In this document: positions 34,249 to 44,920 of the stretch, in pieces
Position numbering within the stretch: position 1 is the stretch's first letter
How the letters are laid out: each line of letters begins with the position of its first letter
DNA from: Hyphomicrobiales bacterium
GTDB taxonomy: Bacteria; Pseudomonadota; Alphaproteobacteria; Rhizobiales; Rhizobiaceae
DNA length: 64,000 bases
Assembly: GCA_900465685.1 (NCBI GenBank)
Contig: UEGR01000005.1
Location: forward strand, 372,001 to 436,000
Direction of reading: 5' to 3'
Translations under genes and position numbers: made by a program
Notes under the pieces: model-generated
Seen by the model: the letters and a program-made list of their open reading frames with translations, nothing else
Told to the model about the DNA's origin: nothing
Database searches by the model: none

Positions 34249-35781
34249 ATGCAGGAACTCCTAGAACAGCTCGAAGCCCGCCGCGCCGAAGCGCGTCTTG
34301 GCGGTGGCCAGCGCCGTATCGACGCCCAGCACGCCAAAGGCAAACTGACCGCACGCGAACGCATCGAAGTGCTTCTCGACGAAGGATCGTTCGAGGAGTT
34401 CGACATGTATGTCACGCATCGCTGTACCGATTTCGGCATGGCGGAGCAGAAAGTGGCAGGCGATGGCGTTGTCACCGGCTGGGGCACGATCAATGGCCGT
34501 CAGGTCTATGTATTCAGTCAGGATTTCACCGTTCTCGGCGGCTCGCTGTCGGAAACCCATGCCCAGAAGATCTGCAAGATCATGGATATGGCGATGAAGA
34601 ACGGCGCGCCTGTCATCGGTCTCAACGATTCCGGCGGTGCGCGCATTCAGGAAGGCGTCGCTTCGCTGGCCGGTTATGCCGATGTGTTCAAGCGCAATGC
34701 CGATGCTTCCGGCGTCATCCCGCAGATTTCGGTCATCATGGGCCCCTGCGCTGGCGGCGCGGTCTATTCCCCTGCCATGACGGATTTCATCTTCATGGTG
34801 CGCGACTCATCCTACATGTTCGTCACCGGCCCGGATGTGGTGAAGACCGTCACGAACGAGATCGTCACAGCGGAAGAACTGGGCGGCGCGCGCACGCACA
34901 CCGCAAAGTCGTCGGTCGCTGACGGCGCTTACGAGAATGACATCGAAGCGCTGGAACAGGTACGCATCCTGTTCGACTTCCTGCCGCTCAACAATCGCGA
35001 CAAGCCGCCGGTTCGCCCGGTCCATGACGATCCGTCGCGACTGGAAATGAGGCTCGATACGCTGATCCCCGACAGCGCGACCAAGCCTTACGACATGAAG
35101 GAACTGATCCTCGCGCTGGCAGACGAAGGCGAGTTCTTCGAAATTCAGGAAGCCTTCGCCAAGAATATCATTACCGGCTTCCTGCGCATCGAAGGCCAGA
35201 CCGTCGGCGTCGTCGCCAACCAGCCCATGGTGCTGGCAGGCTGCCTCGACATCGATTCCTCACGCAAGGCAGCGCGCTTCGTGCGCTTCTGTGACGCTTT
35301 CTCAATACCGCTCCTTACCCTTGTGGACGTACCGGGCTTTCTGCCGGGCACGGCGCAGGAATATGGCGGTGTCATCAAGCACGGCGCAAAGCTGCTGTTT
35401 GCCTATAGTCAGGCGACGGTGCCGATGGTCACGCTCATCACGCGCAAGGCCTATGGCGGTGCTTATGACGTGATGGCCTCCAAACATATCGGCGCAGATA
35501 TCAACTACGCCTGGCCAACGGCGGAAATCGCCGTGATGGGCGCAAAGGGCGCAACGGAAATTCTCTACCGTTCGGAGCTGGGCGACCCTGAAAAGATCGC
35601 CGCGCGCACGAAGGAATATGAGGCGCGTTTTGCCAATCCGTTCGTGGCTGCGGAACGCGGCTTCATCGACGAAGTGATCATGCCGCATTCCTCGCGCCGC
35701 CGCATTGCACGCGCTTTTGCCAGCTTGCGCAACAAGCAGCAGAGCACGCCCTGGAAAAAGCACGACACCATTCCGCTGTGA
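34249..35781 (+). CDS. pccB: Propionyl-CoA carboxylase beta subunit (carboxyltransferase)
   Basis: Transfers CO2 from carboxybiotin to propionyl-CoA, giving methylmalonyl-CoA. The 510-residue protein has the two crotonase-like carboxyltransferase halves: '[19 protein letters not shown]' and '[19 protein letters not shown]' in the first, and '[19 protein letters not shown]' and '[18 protein letters not shown]' in the second. The starting ATG at 34249 has an AAGG upstream. First gene of pccB-pccA-mutase, divergent from its likely regulator with a 161-bp shared promoter region. Confidence 0.95.
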   Translation: MQELLEQLEARRAEARLGGGQRRIDAQHAKGKLTARERIEVLLDEGSFEEFDMYVTHRCTDFGMAEQKVAGDGVVTGWGTINGRQVYVFSQDFTVLGGSLSETHAQKICKIMDMAMKNGAPVIGLNDSGGARIQEGVASLAGYADVFKRNADASGVIPQISVIMGPCAGGAVYSPAMTDFIFMVRDSSYMFVTGPDVVKTVTNEIVTAEELGGARTHTAKSSVADGAYENDIEALEQVRILFDFLPLNNRDKPPVRPVHDDPSRLEMRLDTLIPDSATKPYDMKELILALADEGEFFEIQEAFAKNIITGFLRIEGQTVGVVANQPMVLAGCLDIDSSRKAARFVRFCDAFSIPLLTLVDVPGFLPGTAQEYGGVIKHGAKLLFAYSQATVPMVTLITRKAYGGAYDVMASKHIGADINYAWPTAEIAVMGAKGATEILYRSELGDPEKIAARTKEYEARFANPFVAAERGFIDEVIMPHSSRRRIARAFASLRNKQQSTPWKKHDTIPL

Positions 35782-35804
35782 TCCGGTTCAGTTGAGTAGA
35801 TAAA

Positions 35805-37808
35805 ATGATCAAGAAAATCCTCATTGCCAATCGCGGCGAAATTGCCTGCCGTGTGATCAAAACCGCAAAGAAGATGGGTATTGCGACGGTGGCGGTTTAT
35901 TCCGATGCCGACCGCAATGCGCTGCATGTGAAAATGGCCGACGAGGCCGTTCATATCGGCCCGGCACCTTCCAACCAGTCTTACATTGTCATCGACAAGA
36001 TTCTCAGTGCCATCAAGGCGACAGGCGCGGATGCCGTGCATCCGGGCTACGGCTTCCTTTCGGAAAACCCGCGCTTTGCCGAAGCGCTGAAGGCAGCCAA
36101 TGTCACCTTCATTGGGCCGCCGGTGAACGCCATCGACGCGATGGGCGACAAGATCACCTCCAAGAAACTGGCCGCGGAAGCAGGCGTATCCACCGTGCCG
36201 GGCCATATGGGTCTGATCGAGAATGCCGATGAAGCGGTGAAGATCGCAGGCATGATCGGCTATCCGGTGATGATCAAGGCGTCTGCCGGTGGTGGCGGTA
36301 AGGGCATGCGTATTGCGTGGAACGACGAGGAAGCCCGCGAAGGCTTTCAGCTGTCACGCAACGAAGCCAAGGCCTCCTTCGGCGACGACCGCATTTTCAT
36401 CGAAAAATTCGTCACGCAGCCGCGCCATATCGAAATTCAGGTGCTCGGCGACCAGCACGGCAACGTCGTCTATCTTGGCGAACGTGAATGCTCCATCCAG
36501 CGTCGAAACCAGAAGGTGATCGAGGAAGCGCCCTCACCTTTCCTCGACGAAGCAACCCGCAAGGCCATGGGTGAACAGGCCGTCGCGCTTGCCAAGGCGG
36601 TGGGTTATTATTCTGCCGGTACGGTCGAGTTTATCGTCGATGGCAGCCGCAATTTCTATTTCCTCGAAATGAATACACGTTTGCAGGTGGAGCATCCGGT
36701 GACCGAACTCATCACCGGCATCGATCTCGTGGAAGAGATGATCCGCGTCGCCGCCGGTGAAAAGCTGCGCTTCGGTCAGGCAGACGTAAAGCTTAACGGC
36801 TGGGCCATGGAGAGCCGTCTCTATGCCGAAGACCCATATCGCAACTTCCTGCCATCGATCGGTCGCCTGACCCGCTACCGGCCACCTGTGGAAGGCCGTC
36901 GCGAAGATGGAACCGTCATCCGCAATGATACGGGCGTGTTCGAGGGCGGCGAAATCTCGATGTATTACGATCCGATGATCGCCAAGCTTTGCAGCTGGGG
37001 GCCGGATCGCCTTTCCGCAATCGACGCCATGGGCAATGCGCTCGACGCATTTGAAGTTGAAGGTATCGGCCATAATCTGCCGTTCCTGTCCGCTGTTATG
37101 GATCACCAGCGGTTCAGAGCCGGTGCGCTGACCACGGCTTTCATCGCCGAAGAATATCCTGATGGCTTCGCTGGCGTGACACCGTCAGAAGACGATGCGC
37201 GTCTGCTGGCCGCTGTCGCAGCCCATATCAATCTCACTGTCGTCACCCGTGATGGACAGATTTCCGGTCGCCTTTCCGGTCAGGACGTTAAGCCGGGTAA
37301 CGACTGGGTTGTGAAGATTGGTGATCATCTGGTGCCCGTTCGCCTTGCGGATGGCGAAGGCGGCGCAACGGTGAATTTCGCCGATGGCGGCGACCTTACC
37401 ATTGCCAGCGATTGGCACCCCGGCAGCCAACTTGCCACCTTCACCGTTGGCGGCAAGCCGGTCAGCGTGAAAGTTGCCCGCGCAGGGTCCGGCTGGCGGC
37501 TGCGCTGGCGCGGCATGGACCTGACGGCGCATGTGCGCAAACCGCGTGTTGCGGAACTGGCAAAGCTGATGCCGGTCAAGCTGCCGCCGGATACGTCGAA
37601 AATGCTGCTTTGCCCGATGCCGGGCGTCATCACCTCGATTCTGGCCGAGGAAGGCGCTACGGTAGAAGCCGGGCAGCCGCTTGCAACAGTCGAAGCCATG
37701 AAGATGGAAAACGTGCTCCGCGCAGAGCGCCGCGCCACCGTCAAGCGCATTGCGGTCAAGGCCGGAGAGAGCCTTGCCGTCGATGAGCTGATCATGGAAT
37801 TCGAGTGA
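35805..37808 (+). CDS. pccA: Propionyl-CoA carboxylase alpha subunit (biotin carboxylase/carrier)
   Basis: The 667-residue subunit carboxylates its own biotin with ATP and bicarbonate. Domains in order: biotin carboxylase N-domain ('IANRGEIACRVIKTAKKMG'), ATP-grasp with 'IKASAGGGGKGMR' and 'NTRLQVEHPVTE', a C-domain, the BT interaction domain, and a C-terminal biotinyl domain with 'EAMKMENVLRAE' where Lys633 should be biotinylated. It is 23 bp downstream of pccB, and both match the alpha6-beta6 PCC architecture. Confidence 0.96.
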   Translation: MIKKILIANRGEIACRVIKTAKKMGIATVAVYSDADRNALHVKMADEAVHIGPAPSNQSYIVIDKILSAIKATGADAVHPGYGFLSENPRFAEALKAANVTFIGPPVNAIDAMGDKITSKKLAAEAGVSTVPGHMGLIENADEAVKIAGMIGYPVMIKASAGGGGKGMRIAWNDEEAREGFQLSRNEAKASFGDDRIFIEKFVTQPRHIEIQVLGDQHGNVVYLGERECSIQRRNQKVIEEAPSPFLDEATRKAMGEQAVALAKAVGYYSAGTVEFIVDGSRNFYFLEMNTRLQVEHPVTELITGIDLVEEMIRVAAGEKLRFGQADVKLNGWAMESRLYAEDPYRNFLPSIGRLTRYRPPVEGRREDGTVIRNDTGVFEGGEISMYYDPMIAKLCSWGPDRLSAIDAMGNALDAFEVEGIGHNLPFLSAVMDHQRFRAGALTTAFIAEEYPDGFAGVTPSEDDARLLAAVAAHINLTVVTRDGQISGRLSGQDVKPGNDWVVKIGDHLVPVRLADGEGGATVNFADGGDLTIASDWHPGSQLATFTVGGKPVSVKVARAGSGWRLRWRGMDLTAHVRKPRVAELAKLMPVKLPPDTSKMLLCPMPGVITSILAEEGATVEAGQPLATVEAMKMENVLRAERRATVKRIAVKAGESLAVDELIMEFE

Positions 37809-37848
37809 TCTTGGAGACGGCGCTTCGCGCCTCCTCCAGCCGTAGTTT

Positions 37849-37980
37849 CCTCATCCTGAGGAGCGCCCGCAGGGTGCGTCTCGAAGGATGGGGAAGCCGG
37901 ACAGGATCGATATACTGATGAACTGGACCCTCGCCCTTCGAGGGTCGCTACGCTCCCACCTCAGGGTGAGGGCAGGATGG
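37849..37980. repeat. Imperfect inverted repeat between pccA and the mutase gene
   Basis: One arm reads CCTCATCCTGAGGAGCGCCC and on to TCTCGAAGGATG (37849-37890); the other reads CCCTTCGAGGGTCGCTACG then CTCAGGGTGAGGGCAGGATG (37933-37978). These are the two orientations of a short palindromic element of a kind frequent in Rhizobiales intergenic DNA. The element ends at the mutase start region and fills most of the 188-bp spacer. Confidence 0.6.
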
Positions 37981-37996
37981 GATGGAGAATAAGCCA

Positions 37997-40135
37997 ATGA
38001 CGCAGAAAACCCGCGCGGATTGGGAAGCGTTGGCCGAGAAGGAACTGAAGCGTCCGGCGGATAGCCTTGTCTGGCATACGCCGGAAGGCATCGACGTAAA
38101 GCCGCTCTACACGGCCGATGATCTGCAAAATGTCGGCCATCTCGACAGCCTGCCCGGCTTCGAGCCTTTCGTTCGTGGCCCGCGCGCCACCATGTATGCC
38201 GGGCGTCCGTGGACCATCCGCCAATATGCCGGTTTCTCCACCGCCGAAGCATCCAACGCCTTTTACCGCAAGGCGCTTGCCGCCGGGCAGCAAGGCGTTT
38301 CGGTTGCTTTCGACCTTGCCACCCATCGCGGCTATGACAGCGACCATCCGCGTGTCGTTGGCGACGTTGGCAAGGCGGGCGTGGCCATCGACTCCGTTGA
38401 GGACATGAAAATCCTCTTCGACGGCATTCCGCTTGAAAAAGTCTCTGTTTCCATGACCATGAATGGCGCGGTCATCCCGATCCTCGCCAATTTCATTGTT
38501 GCGGGTGAAGAACAGGGCGTGTCGCGCGATCTGCTTTCCGGCACCATCCAGAACGATATTCTCAAGGAGTTCATGGTCCGCAACACCTATATTTATCCGC
38601 CGGAACCCTCCATGCGGATCATTGCGGACATCATCGCCTATACCGCGACGGAAATGCCGAAATTCAATTCGATTTCCATCTCCGGCTATCACATGCAGGA
38701 AGCCGGTGCGACGCTGGTGCAGGAACTGGCCTTCACACTGGCTGACGGGCGCGAATATGTGCGTGCCGCGCTGCAAAAGGGCCTGAATGTCGACGACTTC
38801 GCCGGTCGCCTGTCGTTCTTCTTCGCCATTGGCATGAATTTCTTCATGGAAATCGCCAAGCTGCGTGCTGCACGCCTGCTTTGGACCCGCATCATGAAGG
38901 AGTTCGAGCCGAAAAAGCCGGGCTCACTGATGCTGCGCACCCATTGCCAGACGTCTGGTGTATCGTTGCAGGAACAGGACCCCTACAACAATGTCGTGCG
39001 CACGGCATTCGAGGCGATGTCGGCAGCACTCGGCGGCACGCAGTCGCTGCATACGAATGCCTTCGACGAAGCCATTGCTTTGCCTACCGAATTTTCGGCA
39101 CGTATTGCCCGCAACACGCAGCTTATTCTCCAGAATGAGACCGGCGTGACGAAGGTGGTCGATCCGCTGGCAGGTTCCTATTACATCGAAAACCTGACCA
39201 ATGAACTGGCGGAAAAAGCCTGGGCGTTGATCGATGAAGTCGAAGGTCTAGGCGGCATGACCAAGGCCGTCGAAAGTGGCCTGCCGAAGCGCCTGATCGA
39301 AGAAGCTGCCACCCGGCGGCAAGCAGCAGTCGACAAGGGCGAGGAAGTGATCGTCGGCGTCAACAAGTTCCGTCTGGAACAGGAAGACGAGATCGACATT
39401 CTCGAAATCGACAATACCGCTGTGCGCCAGTCGCAGATTGCCCGCATCGAGCGTATCCGCCAGACGCGTGACAAGGCCAAGGTGGAAGCGGCTCTTGCTG
39501 AACTTGAGAAAATCGCGATCAGCGGTGAAGGCAATCTTCTTGCCGCCGCTGTGGAATCTTCTCGCGCTCGCGCCACAGTCGGCGAAATCTCCGACGCCAT
39601 GCGCCGTGCTTTCGGTGACCACGCTGCCGAGCCGAAAGTCATCCGCAAGGTCTATGGCGATGCCTATAAAGACGAGCCGGAATATCAGATGCTGGTATCG
39701 CGGCTGGAAGAATTCTCCCAGCATAGCGGCGCAAAACCGAAGGTGATGGTCGCCAAGCTTGGGCAGGACGGACATGATCGCGGCGCGAAGATCATTGCGT
39801 CGGCCTTCGGCGATATCGGTTTCGAAGTTCTGGCCGGACCTTTGTTCCAGACACCCGATGAAGCCGCCGACCTGGCGATCAAGTCGAAAGTGCATGTCAT
39901 TGGCGTGTCGTCGCTCGCCGCCGGTCACAAGACCTTGCTGCCGCAACTTGTCGAAACGCTAAAAGCCAAGGGCGCTGAAAATATCGTCGTGGTCTGCGGC
40001 GGCGTGGTGCCACGTCAGGATTATCAGTACCTGTTCGACCACGGCGTCGCTGCTGTATTCGGTCCCGGTTCCAATGTGCTGGACTGCGCGCGCGCGGTTC
40101 TGGACATTCTGGAAGGCAAGCGTCGAAATCTCTGA
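37997..40135 (+). CDS. scpA: Methylmalonyl-CoA mutase, single-chain B12-dependent
   Basis: Isomerises (R)-methylmalonyl-CoA to succinyl-CoA with adenosylcobalamin. The 712-residue protein has the substrate barrel ('[20 protein letters not shown]', '[18 protein letters not shown]', '[20 protein letters not shown]') and a C-terminal cobalamin domain with '[18 protein letters not shown]', where His593 is the lower cobalt ligand. I chose the ATG at 37997, preceded by GGAG; another ATG at 37982 is in frame. No cobalamin riboswitch is visible upstream. It completes propionyl-CoA to succinyl-CoA with pccBA. Confidence 0.95.
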   Translation: MTQKTRADWEALAEKELKRPADSLVWHTPEGIDVKPLYTADDLQNVGHLDSLPGFEPFVRGPRATMYAGRPWTIRQYAGFSTAEASNAFYRKALAAGQQGVSVAFDLATHRGYDSDHPRVVGDVGKAGVAIDSVEDMKILFDGIPLEKVSVSMTMNGAVIPILANFIVAGEEQGVSRDLLSGTIQNDILKEFMVRNTYIYPPEPSMRIIADIIAYTATEMPKFNSISISGYHMQEAGATLVQELAFTLADGREYVRAALQKGLNVDDFAGRLSFFFAIGMNFFMEIAKLRAARLLWTRIMKEFEPKKPGSLMLRTHCQTSGVSLQEQDPYNNVVRTAFEAMSAALGGTQSLHTNAFDEAIALPTEFSARIARNTQLILQNETGVTKVVDPLAGSYYIENLTNELAEKAWALIDEVEGLGGMTKAVESGLPKRLIEEAATRRQAAVDKGEEVIVGVNKFRLEQEDEIDILEIDNTAVRQSQIARIERIRQTRDKAKVEAALAELEKIAISGEGNLLAAAVESSRARATVGEISDAMRRAFGDHAAEPKVIRKVYGDAYKDEPEYQMLVSRLEEFSQHSGAKPKVMVAKLGQDGHDRGAKIIASAFGDIGFEVLAGPLFQTPDEAADLAIKSKVHVIGVSSLAAGHKTLLPQLVETLKAKGAENIVVVCGGVVPRQDYQYLFDHGVAAVFGPGSNVLDCARAVLDILEGKRRNL

Positions 40136-40191
40136 TTTTGACTATAATTCATAGAGTTAAACCAAAAAAGAGATTCAATTTCTCAACACGC

Positions 40192-40228
40192 AAAGCCGAG
40201 GCAGATGCTTCGGCTTTTCTGCTTTTAA
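40192..40228 (+). terminator. Intrinsic terminator after the propionate operon
   Basis: AAAGCCGA at 40192-40199 pairs with TCGGCTTT at 40210-40217, followed by TCTGCTTTT. It lies 57 bp past the mutase stop and just before the end of a convergent gene (stop at 40233). Confidence 0.75.
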
Positions 40229-40232
40229 GGTT

Positions 40233-40622
<390 letters not shown>

Positions 40623-40787
40623 TCATATAACGGGAAGTCATCATGATAGTTCCATAGTTGAGAGGCGGCGATCATTGTAAAAAGAGCGACATAAAAACTT
40701 AAAACACGCTCTTCCCGGCCCAGAAGCGGGGCCTATATCCCTATTGGGATTTTTACGGGAACTGCTCTTTTAAGGAAAGGATATCCC

Positions 40788-41309
40788 ATGGCCGTCAGCA
40801 GAAAGGATCAGGCGCGCGCGCTCAATGCAGACGAAAAGGAGTTGGTGGAAAAGACCCAGCATCCGCATTTGCAGGAAGTGTCTGACGAAGAACTGGCAAA
40901 ACTGGCAAAACTGATCCGCGAGCGCCGCCAGAAGGCGCGCGATCAGGCCAACCAGCGCCGTCGCGAAATGCGTGGCAAGTCGGCTGCCCGTGGCGCAACC
41001 GCCTCAAAGCGCGATGATGGCTCCCATCTCAAGGTCGCCGTTCTTGCAACGGCTGTGGCCCGTATCAATGGCGAAGTCGAACGCCGCGAACAAATGGCTG
41101 CTGCTGACGATCTTATCGCCAACGCCCAGAAGGCGCTTGCGGCAAAGCTCGCCAGCGAAAGGAAGGGCAAGACCTTCAATACACGTCACGCGCATCTCGG
41201 TATGCGTAACGTCCCGAACGACAAACACAGCACTTTCACACGGGCTGCGGATCGCGGGCGCAACCGCAAGACGGCAAGCGTGCGGCAGGCGAAGAAAGAC
41301 GCTCGCTAA
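40788..41309 (+). CDS. Basic, helix-rich hypothetical protein
   Basis: A 173-residue protein with many Lys, Arg, Ala and Gln and no hydrophobic stretch. The middle segment 'ELAKLAKLIRERRQKARDQA' and following 'NQRRREMRGKSAARGATASK' suggest a basic helix able to bind nucleic acid. The C-terminus 'GRNRKTASVRQAKKDAR' is also highly basic. No named domain is recognised. AAGGAAAGG precedes the ATG, so translation is well supported. Confidence 0.65.
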   Translation: MAVSRKDQARALNADEKELVEKTQHPHLQEVSDEELAKLAKLIRERRQKARDQANQRRREMRGKSAARGATASKRDDGSHLKVAVLATAVARINGEVERREQMAAADDLIANAQKALAAKLASERKGKTFNTRHAHLGMRNVPNDKHSTFTRAADRGRNRKTASVRQAKKDAR

Positions 41310-41404
41310 AAAAGCATGCGCAATGACGAATGTCTTTGAGACGCATAACTCTAGTTAAAACAAATAGTTATATCGGAAATCTGATTCAATCTGACAAGAT
41401 ACCA

Positions 41405-42250
41405 TCAGAGCATTTCCAGCGCCACTTTTCGCGAAGGTGGCGCAAAAACCTGGTCAAGACGCGCCAATTGCTCGACGGAAAGCCGCAGATCTGCGGCTTT
41501 TCTGTTATCCCGAACGTGGTGCAGGTTCGACGACTTTGGAATGGCTATGACGTTGCCATTGCGCATCGTCCAGGCCAAGGCGACAGCCGGAGGCGTAACA
41601 CCGCATTCGGCAGCAATCTCTGCCAAAACACGATTGCCGAGCAACCGCCCCTGCTCGATAGGCGAATAGGCCATGAGCGGAATATGCTGCTGATCGCACC
41701 AAGGCATGAGATCGAATTCCGGCCCGCGCCTCGTAAGATTGTAGAGAATCTGGTTGGTTGCGACGGCCTGACCACCCGCAATGCCGAACAGTTCCTTCAG
41801 ATCACTCGTATCGAAATTGCTGACACCCCAGGCGACGATTTTGCCTGCCTGCTGCAACGCCTCGAAAGCGGCCACTGTTTCCGCCAGCGGATGGCGTCCG
41901 CGCCAGTGCAGCAGATAGAGATCTATATGATCCGTGCCGAGACGTTCCAGACTGCGCTCGCACGCCTCAATCGTGCCACGACGCGACGCGTTATAGGGCA
42001 GAACCTTGCTCACCAGAAACACATCATCGCGGCGACCGGCTATGGCTTCGCCCACGACATCTTCGGCCTCGCCATCGGCGTACATTTCGGCGGTGTCGAT
42101 CAATGTCATGCCAAGATCGATACCGTGCCGAAGCGCCTCGACCTCATGGTGACGCTCTCCGGCGTTCTCCCCCATATACCAGGTGCCCTGTCCCAAGGCG
42201 GGAACGGCCTGACCTGAAGGAAGTTTGATCTGCGGTATGGTGCCGGTCAT
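41405..42250 (-). CDS. Aldo/keto reductase
   Basis: NADPH-dependent carbonyl reductase fold. The 281 residues show the catalytic Asp and Tyr in 'MTLIDTAEMYADGEAEDVVG', the catalytic Lys in 'DDVFLVSKVLPYN' and the His in 'HIDLYLLHWRGRHPL', plus the cofactor segment 'VIAIPKSSNLHHVRDN'. It belongs to the YeaE-like bacterial subgroup by eye. Substrate unknown. Near its 3' end the gene contains a perfect 22-bp palindrome (41479-41500), and its last codons overlap a dispersed-repeat-like sequence. Confidence 0.9.
   Translation of the reverse strand: MTGTIPQIKLPSGQAVPALGQGTWYMGENAGERHHEVEALRHGIDLGMTLIDTAEMYADGEAEDVVGEAIAGRRDDVFLVSKVLPYNASRRGTIEACERSLERLGTDHIDLYLLHWRGRHPLAETVAAFEALQQAGKIVAWGVSNFDTSDLKELFGIAGGQAVATNQILYNLTRRGPEFDLMPWCDQQHIPLMAYSPIEQGRLLGNRVLAEIAAECGVTPPAVALAWTMRNGNVIAIPKSSNLHHVRDNRKAADLRLSVEQLARLDQVFAPPSRKVALEML
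41479..41500. repeat. Perfect 22-bp palindrome inside the aldo/keto reductase gene
   Basis: AAAGCCGCAGA and TCTGCGGCTTT meet without a spacer and are exact complements. On the plus strand the right arm runs into TTCTG, so it could act as a terminator for the convergent basic-protein gene ending at 41309. In the reductase it encodes about 'RKAADLRL'. Confidence 0.5.
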
Positions 42251-42325
42251 CGCTTTTTCCTCATCGACGGATCATGAGCATGATCGCGTAAGATCAGGAA
42301 AATTCAAGACTTTAAGAGTGATATC

Positions 42326-43162
42326 TTATGCGAATTGCAGTCCAAAGCCCTGCATCAGCCTGCGGACAGCATAATCCGGCTTCTGCGAGGTGAATACCGC
42401 CAAATCGTCGTGATGATGCAGCTCCAAATCGCCCTTGCGCGCCGGCAGCAGCGATACGGTTCGGCGCGCAATCGCTTCCGCCGGATCGAGCCAATCCACC
42501 GGCCACGGCGCCAGACGGCGGAAGACATTGGCGAGAAATGGATAGTGCGTGCAGGCAAGCACCACGATATCGGTGCGTCTGCCATCCTTCTCGATAAAGC
42601 ACGGCGCGATCTGTTCCACAACAAGCGCCTCATCAATCTCTTCACCGCGAATATGCGCCTCGGCAACGCCCGCCAGCCGGTCGGCACCGACCAGACGCAC
42701 ATGGCATTGCGAGGCGAAAGACTGGATGAGATCGCGGGTATAAGCACGCTTCACCGTGCCGGGCGTCGCCAGCACCGACACAAGTCCTGAAGAAGTGCGC
42801 TCGGCAGCTGGCTTGATCGCAGGCACCGTTCCCACGAAAGGCACCGACGGATAGGCGCGGCGCAAGTCGTCCAGCACCAGCGTCGACGCCGTATTGCAGG
42901 CGATGACCGCAATTTCGGGATTATGCGTTGCGATGAAACCGCCGAACAGCTCAACAATGCGCGCCCGTAACGCTTCTTCTTCCCAGCCACCATAAGGAAA
43001 ACCGGCATCGTCAGCGATATAGACGAAACGCCGGTCCGGCATGATCACCCGTGCCTCGCGCAATACCGTCAAACCGCCAATACCGCTGTCGAAGACCAGT
43101 ATCGGCCTTTCCTTGTCGGTTGTTACGGAAGCGGAAAAGCTGGCGACGGGCGCGTCTTTCAT
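42326..43162 (-). CDS. murI: Glutamate racemase
   Basis: Makes D-glutamate for peptidoglycan. The 278-residue protein has '[18 protein letters not shown]', then the two catalytic cysteines: Cys89 in '[18 protein letters not shown]' and Cys204 in '[20 protein letters not shown]' (with His206). The start overlaps the end of the upstream methyltransferase gene by 4 bp, so they are coupled. Confidence 0.95.
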   Translation of the reverse strand: MKDAPVASFSASVTTDKERPILVFDSGIGGLTVLREARVIMPDRRFVYIADDAGFPYGGWEEEALRARIVELFGGFIATHNPEIAVIACNTASTLVLDDLRRAYPSVPFVGTVPAIKPAAERTSSGLVSVLATPGTVKRAYTRDLIQSFASQCHVRLVGADRLAGVAEAHIRGEEIDEALVVEQIAPCFIEKDGRRTDIVVLACTHYPFLANVFRRLAPWPVDWLDPAEAIARRTVSLLPARKGDLELHHHDDLAVFTSQKPDYAVRRLMQGFGLQFA

Positions 43163-43989
43163 TCTGCCTTGTCCTCTGGGGCGGGCTTGCGGGCACGACC
43201 TTCCGGCGCACCTGAGCCACGCGGCTTCTTAGGTGTGAATACATCAAGCGAGGTGACCACCCCGCGCAGGAGTTTCAATTCTGCCGAGGCGAAACCGGCG
43301 CGCGTTAGAACGGCACGCAGATTATTGACCATGATTTCCTTGCGCGCTTCCGGCCGGAAATAACCTCTGACATCAAGGGCTTCTTCCAGATGGTTGAACA
43401 GGCCCTGCAATTCCTGCTTCGGTGCAAGTTCCATCTCCGGTCCACGGAAAACCGTTTCAGTCTCCGTTTCCAGACCGGACTTCATCCACTCATAGGACAT
43501 CAGCAGCACGGCTTGTGCGATGTTCAGCGAAGCGAAGGCGGGATTGACCGGGAAAGTCACCAATTCGTCGGCAAGGCCCACTTCCTCATTGCTGAGGCCG
43601 AAACGTTCGCGACCAAAAAGAATGCCGGTCTTTTCGCCCGTTTTGAAACGCCTGCGCAACTCGTTACCGGCCTCAACGGCGCTGCGCACCTGCTTGAAGC
43701 CGTCGCGTTCACGCGCCGTGGTGGCATAGACAAAATTCAGATCCGCAATGGCCGACGGCAGATCGTCATAAACCACCGCATTGTCGATAACATGGTCGGC
43801 CTTGCTGGCGGCAGCCCTCGCCTTTTCGCTCGGGAACTCCTCACGCGGATTGACGAGACGCAGTTCAGCCAGACCGAAATTCGCCATGGCGCGCGCCACC
43901 ATGCCGATATTCTCCGGCAATTGCGGCTCCACCAGCACGATTGCCGGTCCTTCCGCGATAAAGGGGCGCTGTTTGTCGGTTCCTGCCAT
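43159..43989 (-). CDS. trmJ: TrmH/SpoU-family RNA methyltransferase, TrmJ type
   Basis: 2'-O-methylates RNA, probably tRNA position 32 as in TrmJ. The 276-residue protein has the SPOUT knot motifs: '[20 protein letters not shown]' (motif 1), '[16 protein letters not shown]' (motif 2) and '[17 protein letters not shown]' (motif 3). The C-terminal extension ends in a Lys/Pro/Arg-rich tail. I chose the ATG at 43989, giving '[20 protein letters not shown]', because the longer frame to 44202 has no conserved features. Overlaps murI by 4 bp. Confidence 0.88.
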   Translation of the reverse strand: MAGTDKQRPFIAEGPAIVLVEPQLPENIGMVARAMANFGLAELRLVNPREEFPSEKARAAASKADHVIDNAVVYDDLPSAIADLNFVYATTARERDGFKQVRSAVEAGNELRRRFKTGEKTGILFGRERFGLSNEEVGLADELVTFPVNPAFASLNIAQAVLLMSYEWMKSGLETETETVFRGPEMELAPKQELQGLFNHLEEALDVRGYFRPEARKEIMVNNLRAVLTRAGFASAELKLLRGVVTSLDVFTPKKPRGSGAPEGRARKPAPEDKAE

Positions 43990-44245
43990 GATATTTTCCG
44001 CTAAAGCATGGCGCAGCCCAATGACTTCATTGAGCGCCCGCGACCATGCGACATTGAAAGAAACGAGAGCCAAAAGCTCTAGTGATATTAGATCGTGGCG
44101 TTTCCCTGACATAATTGACGCGAAATCGCAAAGATTCCCCTTACGTTCATGCGCAAAAAGCGTATGTAGTATCTGAATAACACCTGCCCTCACATCATCC
44201 ATGCCAGATTATCCGCACGGAAAATCAGGATTCAGGGAGGAAGCC

Positions 44246-44830
44246 ATGTCCGGTAAAAAAATTCTCATGCTGTGCGGTGATTTCGGCGAAGACTATGAAA
44301 CCATGGTCCCGTTCCAGACCCTGCTTGCGGTCGGCCACACGGTTCATGCCGTTTGCCCCGGCAAGAAGGCGGGTGATCAGGTTGCCACCGCCATCCACGA
44401 TTTCGAAGGTCATCAGACCTATTCCGAAAAGCCGGGACATAATTTCACGCTCAACGCCAGCTTCGCTGATGTGAAGGCTGAGAACTATGACGCACTGGTC
44501 ATCCCCGGCGGTCGCGGACCTGAATATCTGCGCCTCGATGATAAGGTCATCGCTGTCGTGAAACACTTCTTCGAAGCAAACAAACCAGTCGCCGCCGTTT
44601 GCCACGGCGCACAACTGCTCGCTGCCGCACGCGTGCTGGAAGGCCGCACCTGCTCGGCCTATCCGGCCTGCCGCCCGGAAGTCGAACTTGCCGGTGGCAC
44701 CTATGCCGATATTCCTGTCGATCAGGCTGCAACAGACGGAAACCTCGTCACCGCACCGGCCTGGCCAGCCCATCCGGCGTGGCTGTCGCAGTTCCTTGGC
44801 GTTCTCGGCACCAAGATCACGCACGCTTGA
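44246..44830 (+). CDS. DJ-1/PfpI family protein
   Basis: The 194-residue protein has the nucleophile elbow '[19 protein letters not shown]' with Cys119-His120 and the partner Glu15 in '[13 protein letters not shown]', both typical of DJ-1/PfpI proteins (glyoxalase III, deglycase or protease-like). The ATG at 44246 is preceded by GGGAGG. The in-frame longer start at 44201 is less likely. It is followed by a hairpin at 44845-44870 and a ribbon-helix-helix gene. Confidence 0.88.
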   Translation: MSGKKILMLCGDFGEDYETMVPFQTLLAVGHTVHAVCPGKKAGDQVATAIHDFEGHQTYSEKPGHNFTLNASFADVKAENYDALVIPGGRGPEYLRLDDKVIAVVKHFFEANKPVAAVCHGAQLLAAARVLEGRTCSAYPACRPEVELAGGTYADIPVDQAATDGNLVTAPAWPAHPAWLSQFLGVLGTKITHA

Positions 44831-44844
44831 GCCAACTTGATCTT

Positions 44845-44870
44845 GCCTGCAACCATCATCGGTTGCAGGC
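44845..44870 (+). terminator. Hairpin after the DJ-1/PfpI gene
   Basis: GCCTGCAACC at 44845-44854 pairs exactly with GGTTGCAGGC at 44861-44870 across six bases. It is 15 bp past the stop, but no T-run follows, so it may only partly terminate. Confidence 0.5.
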
Positions 44871-44920
44871 AGCTTCATATTGCGCAAAACTATCCGGGGA
44901 GTTTTATCCGGGAGAAAATC

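Noticed and set aside
37809-37996. Possible cobalamin riboswitch before the methylmalonyl-CoA mutase gene
   Set aside because: The spacer is filled by a palindromic repeat and has no B12-box-like sequence.
37851-38252. Open frame on the minus strand across the palindromic element
   Set aside because: Half of it is repeat sequence and the rest is antisense to the mutase gene.
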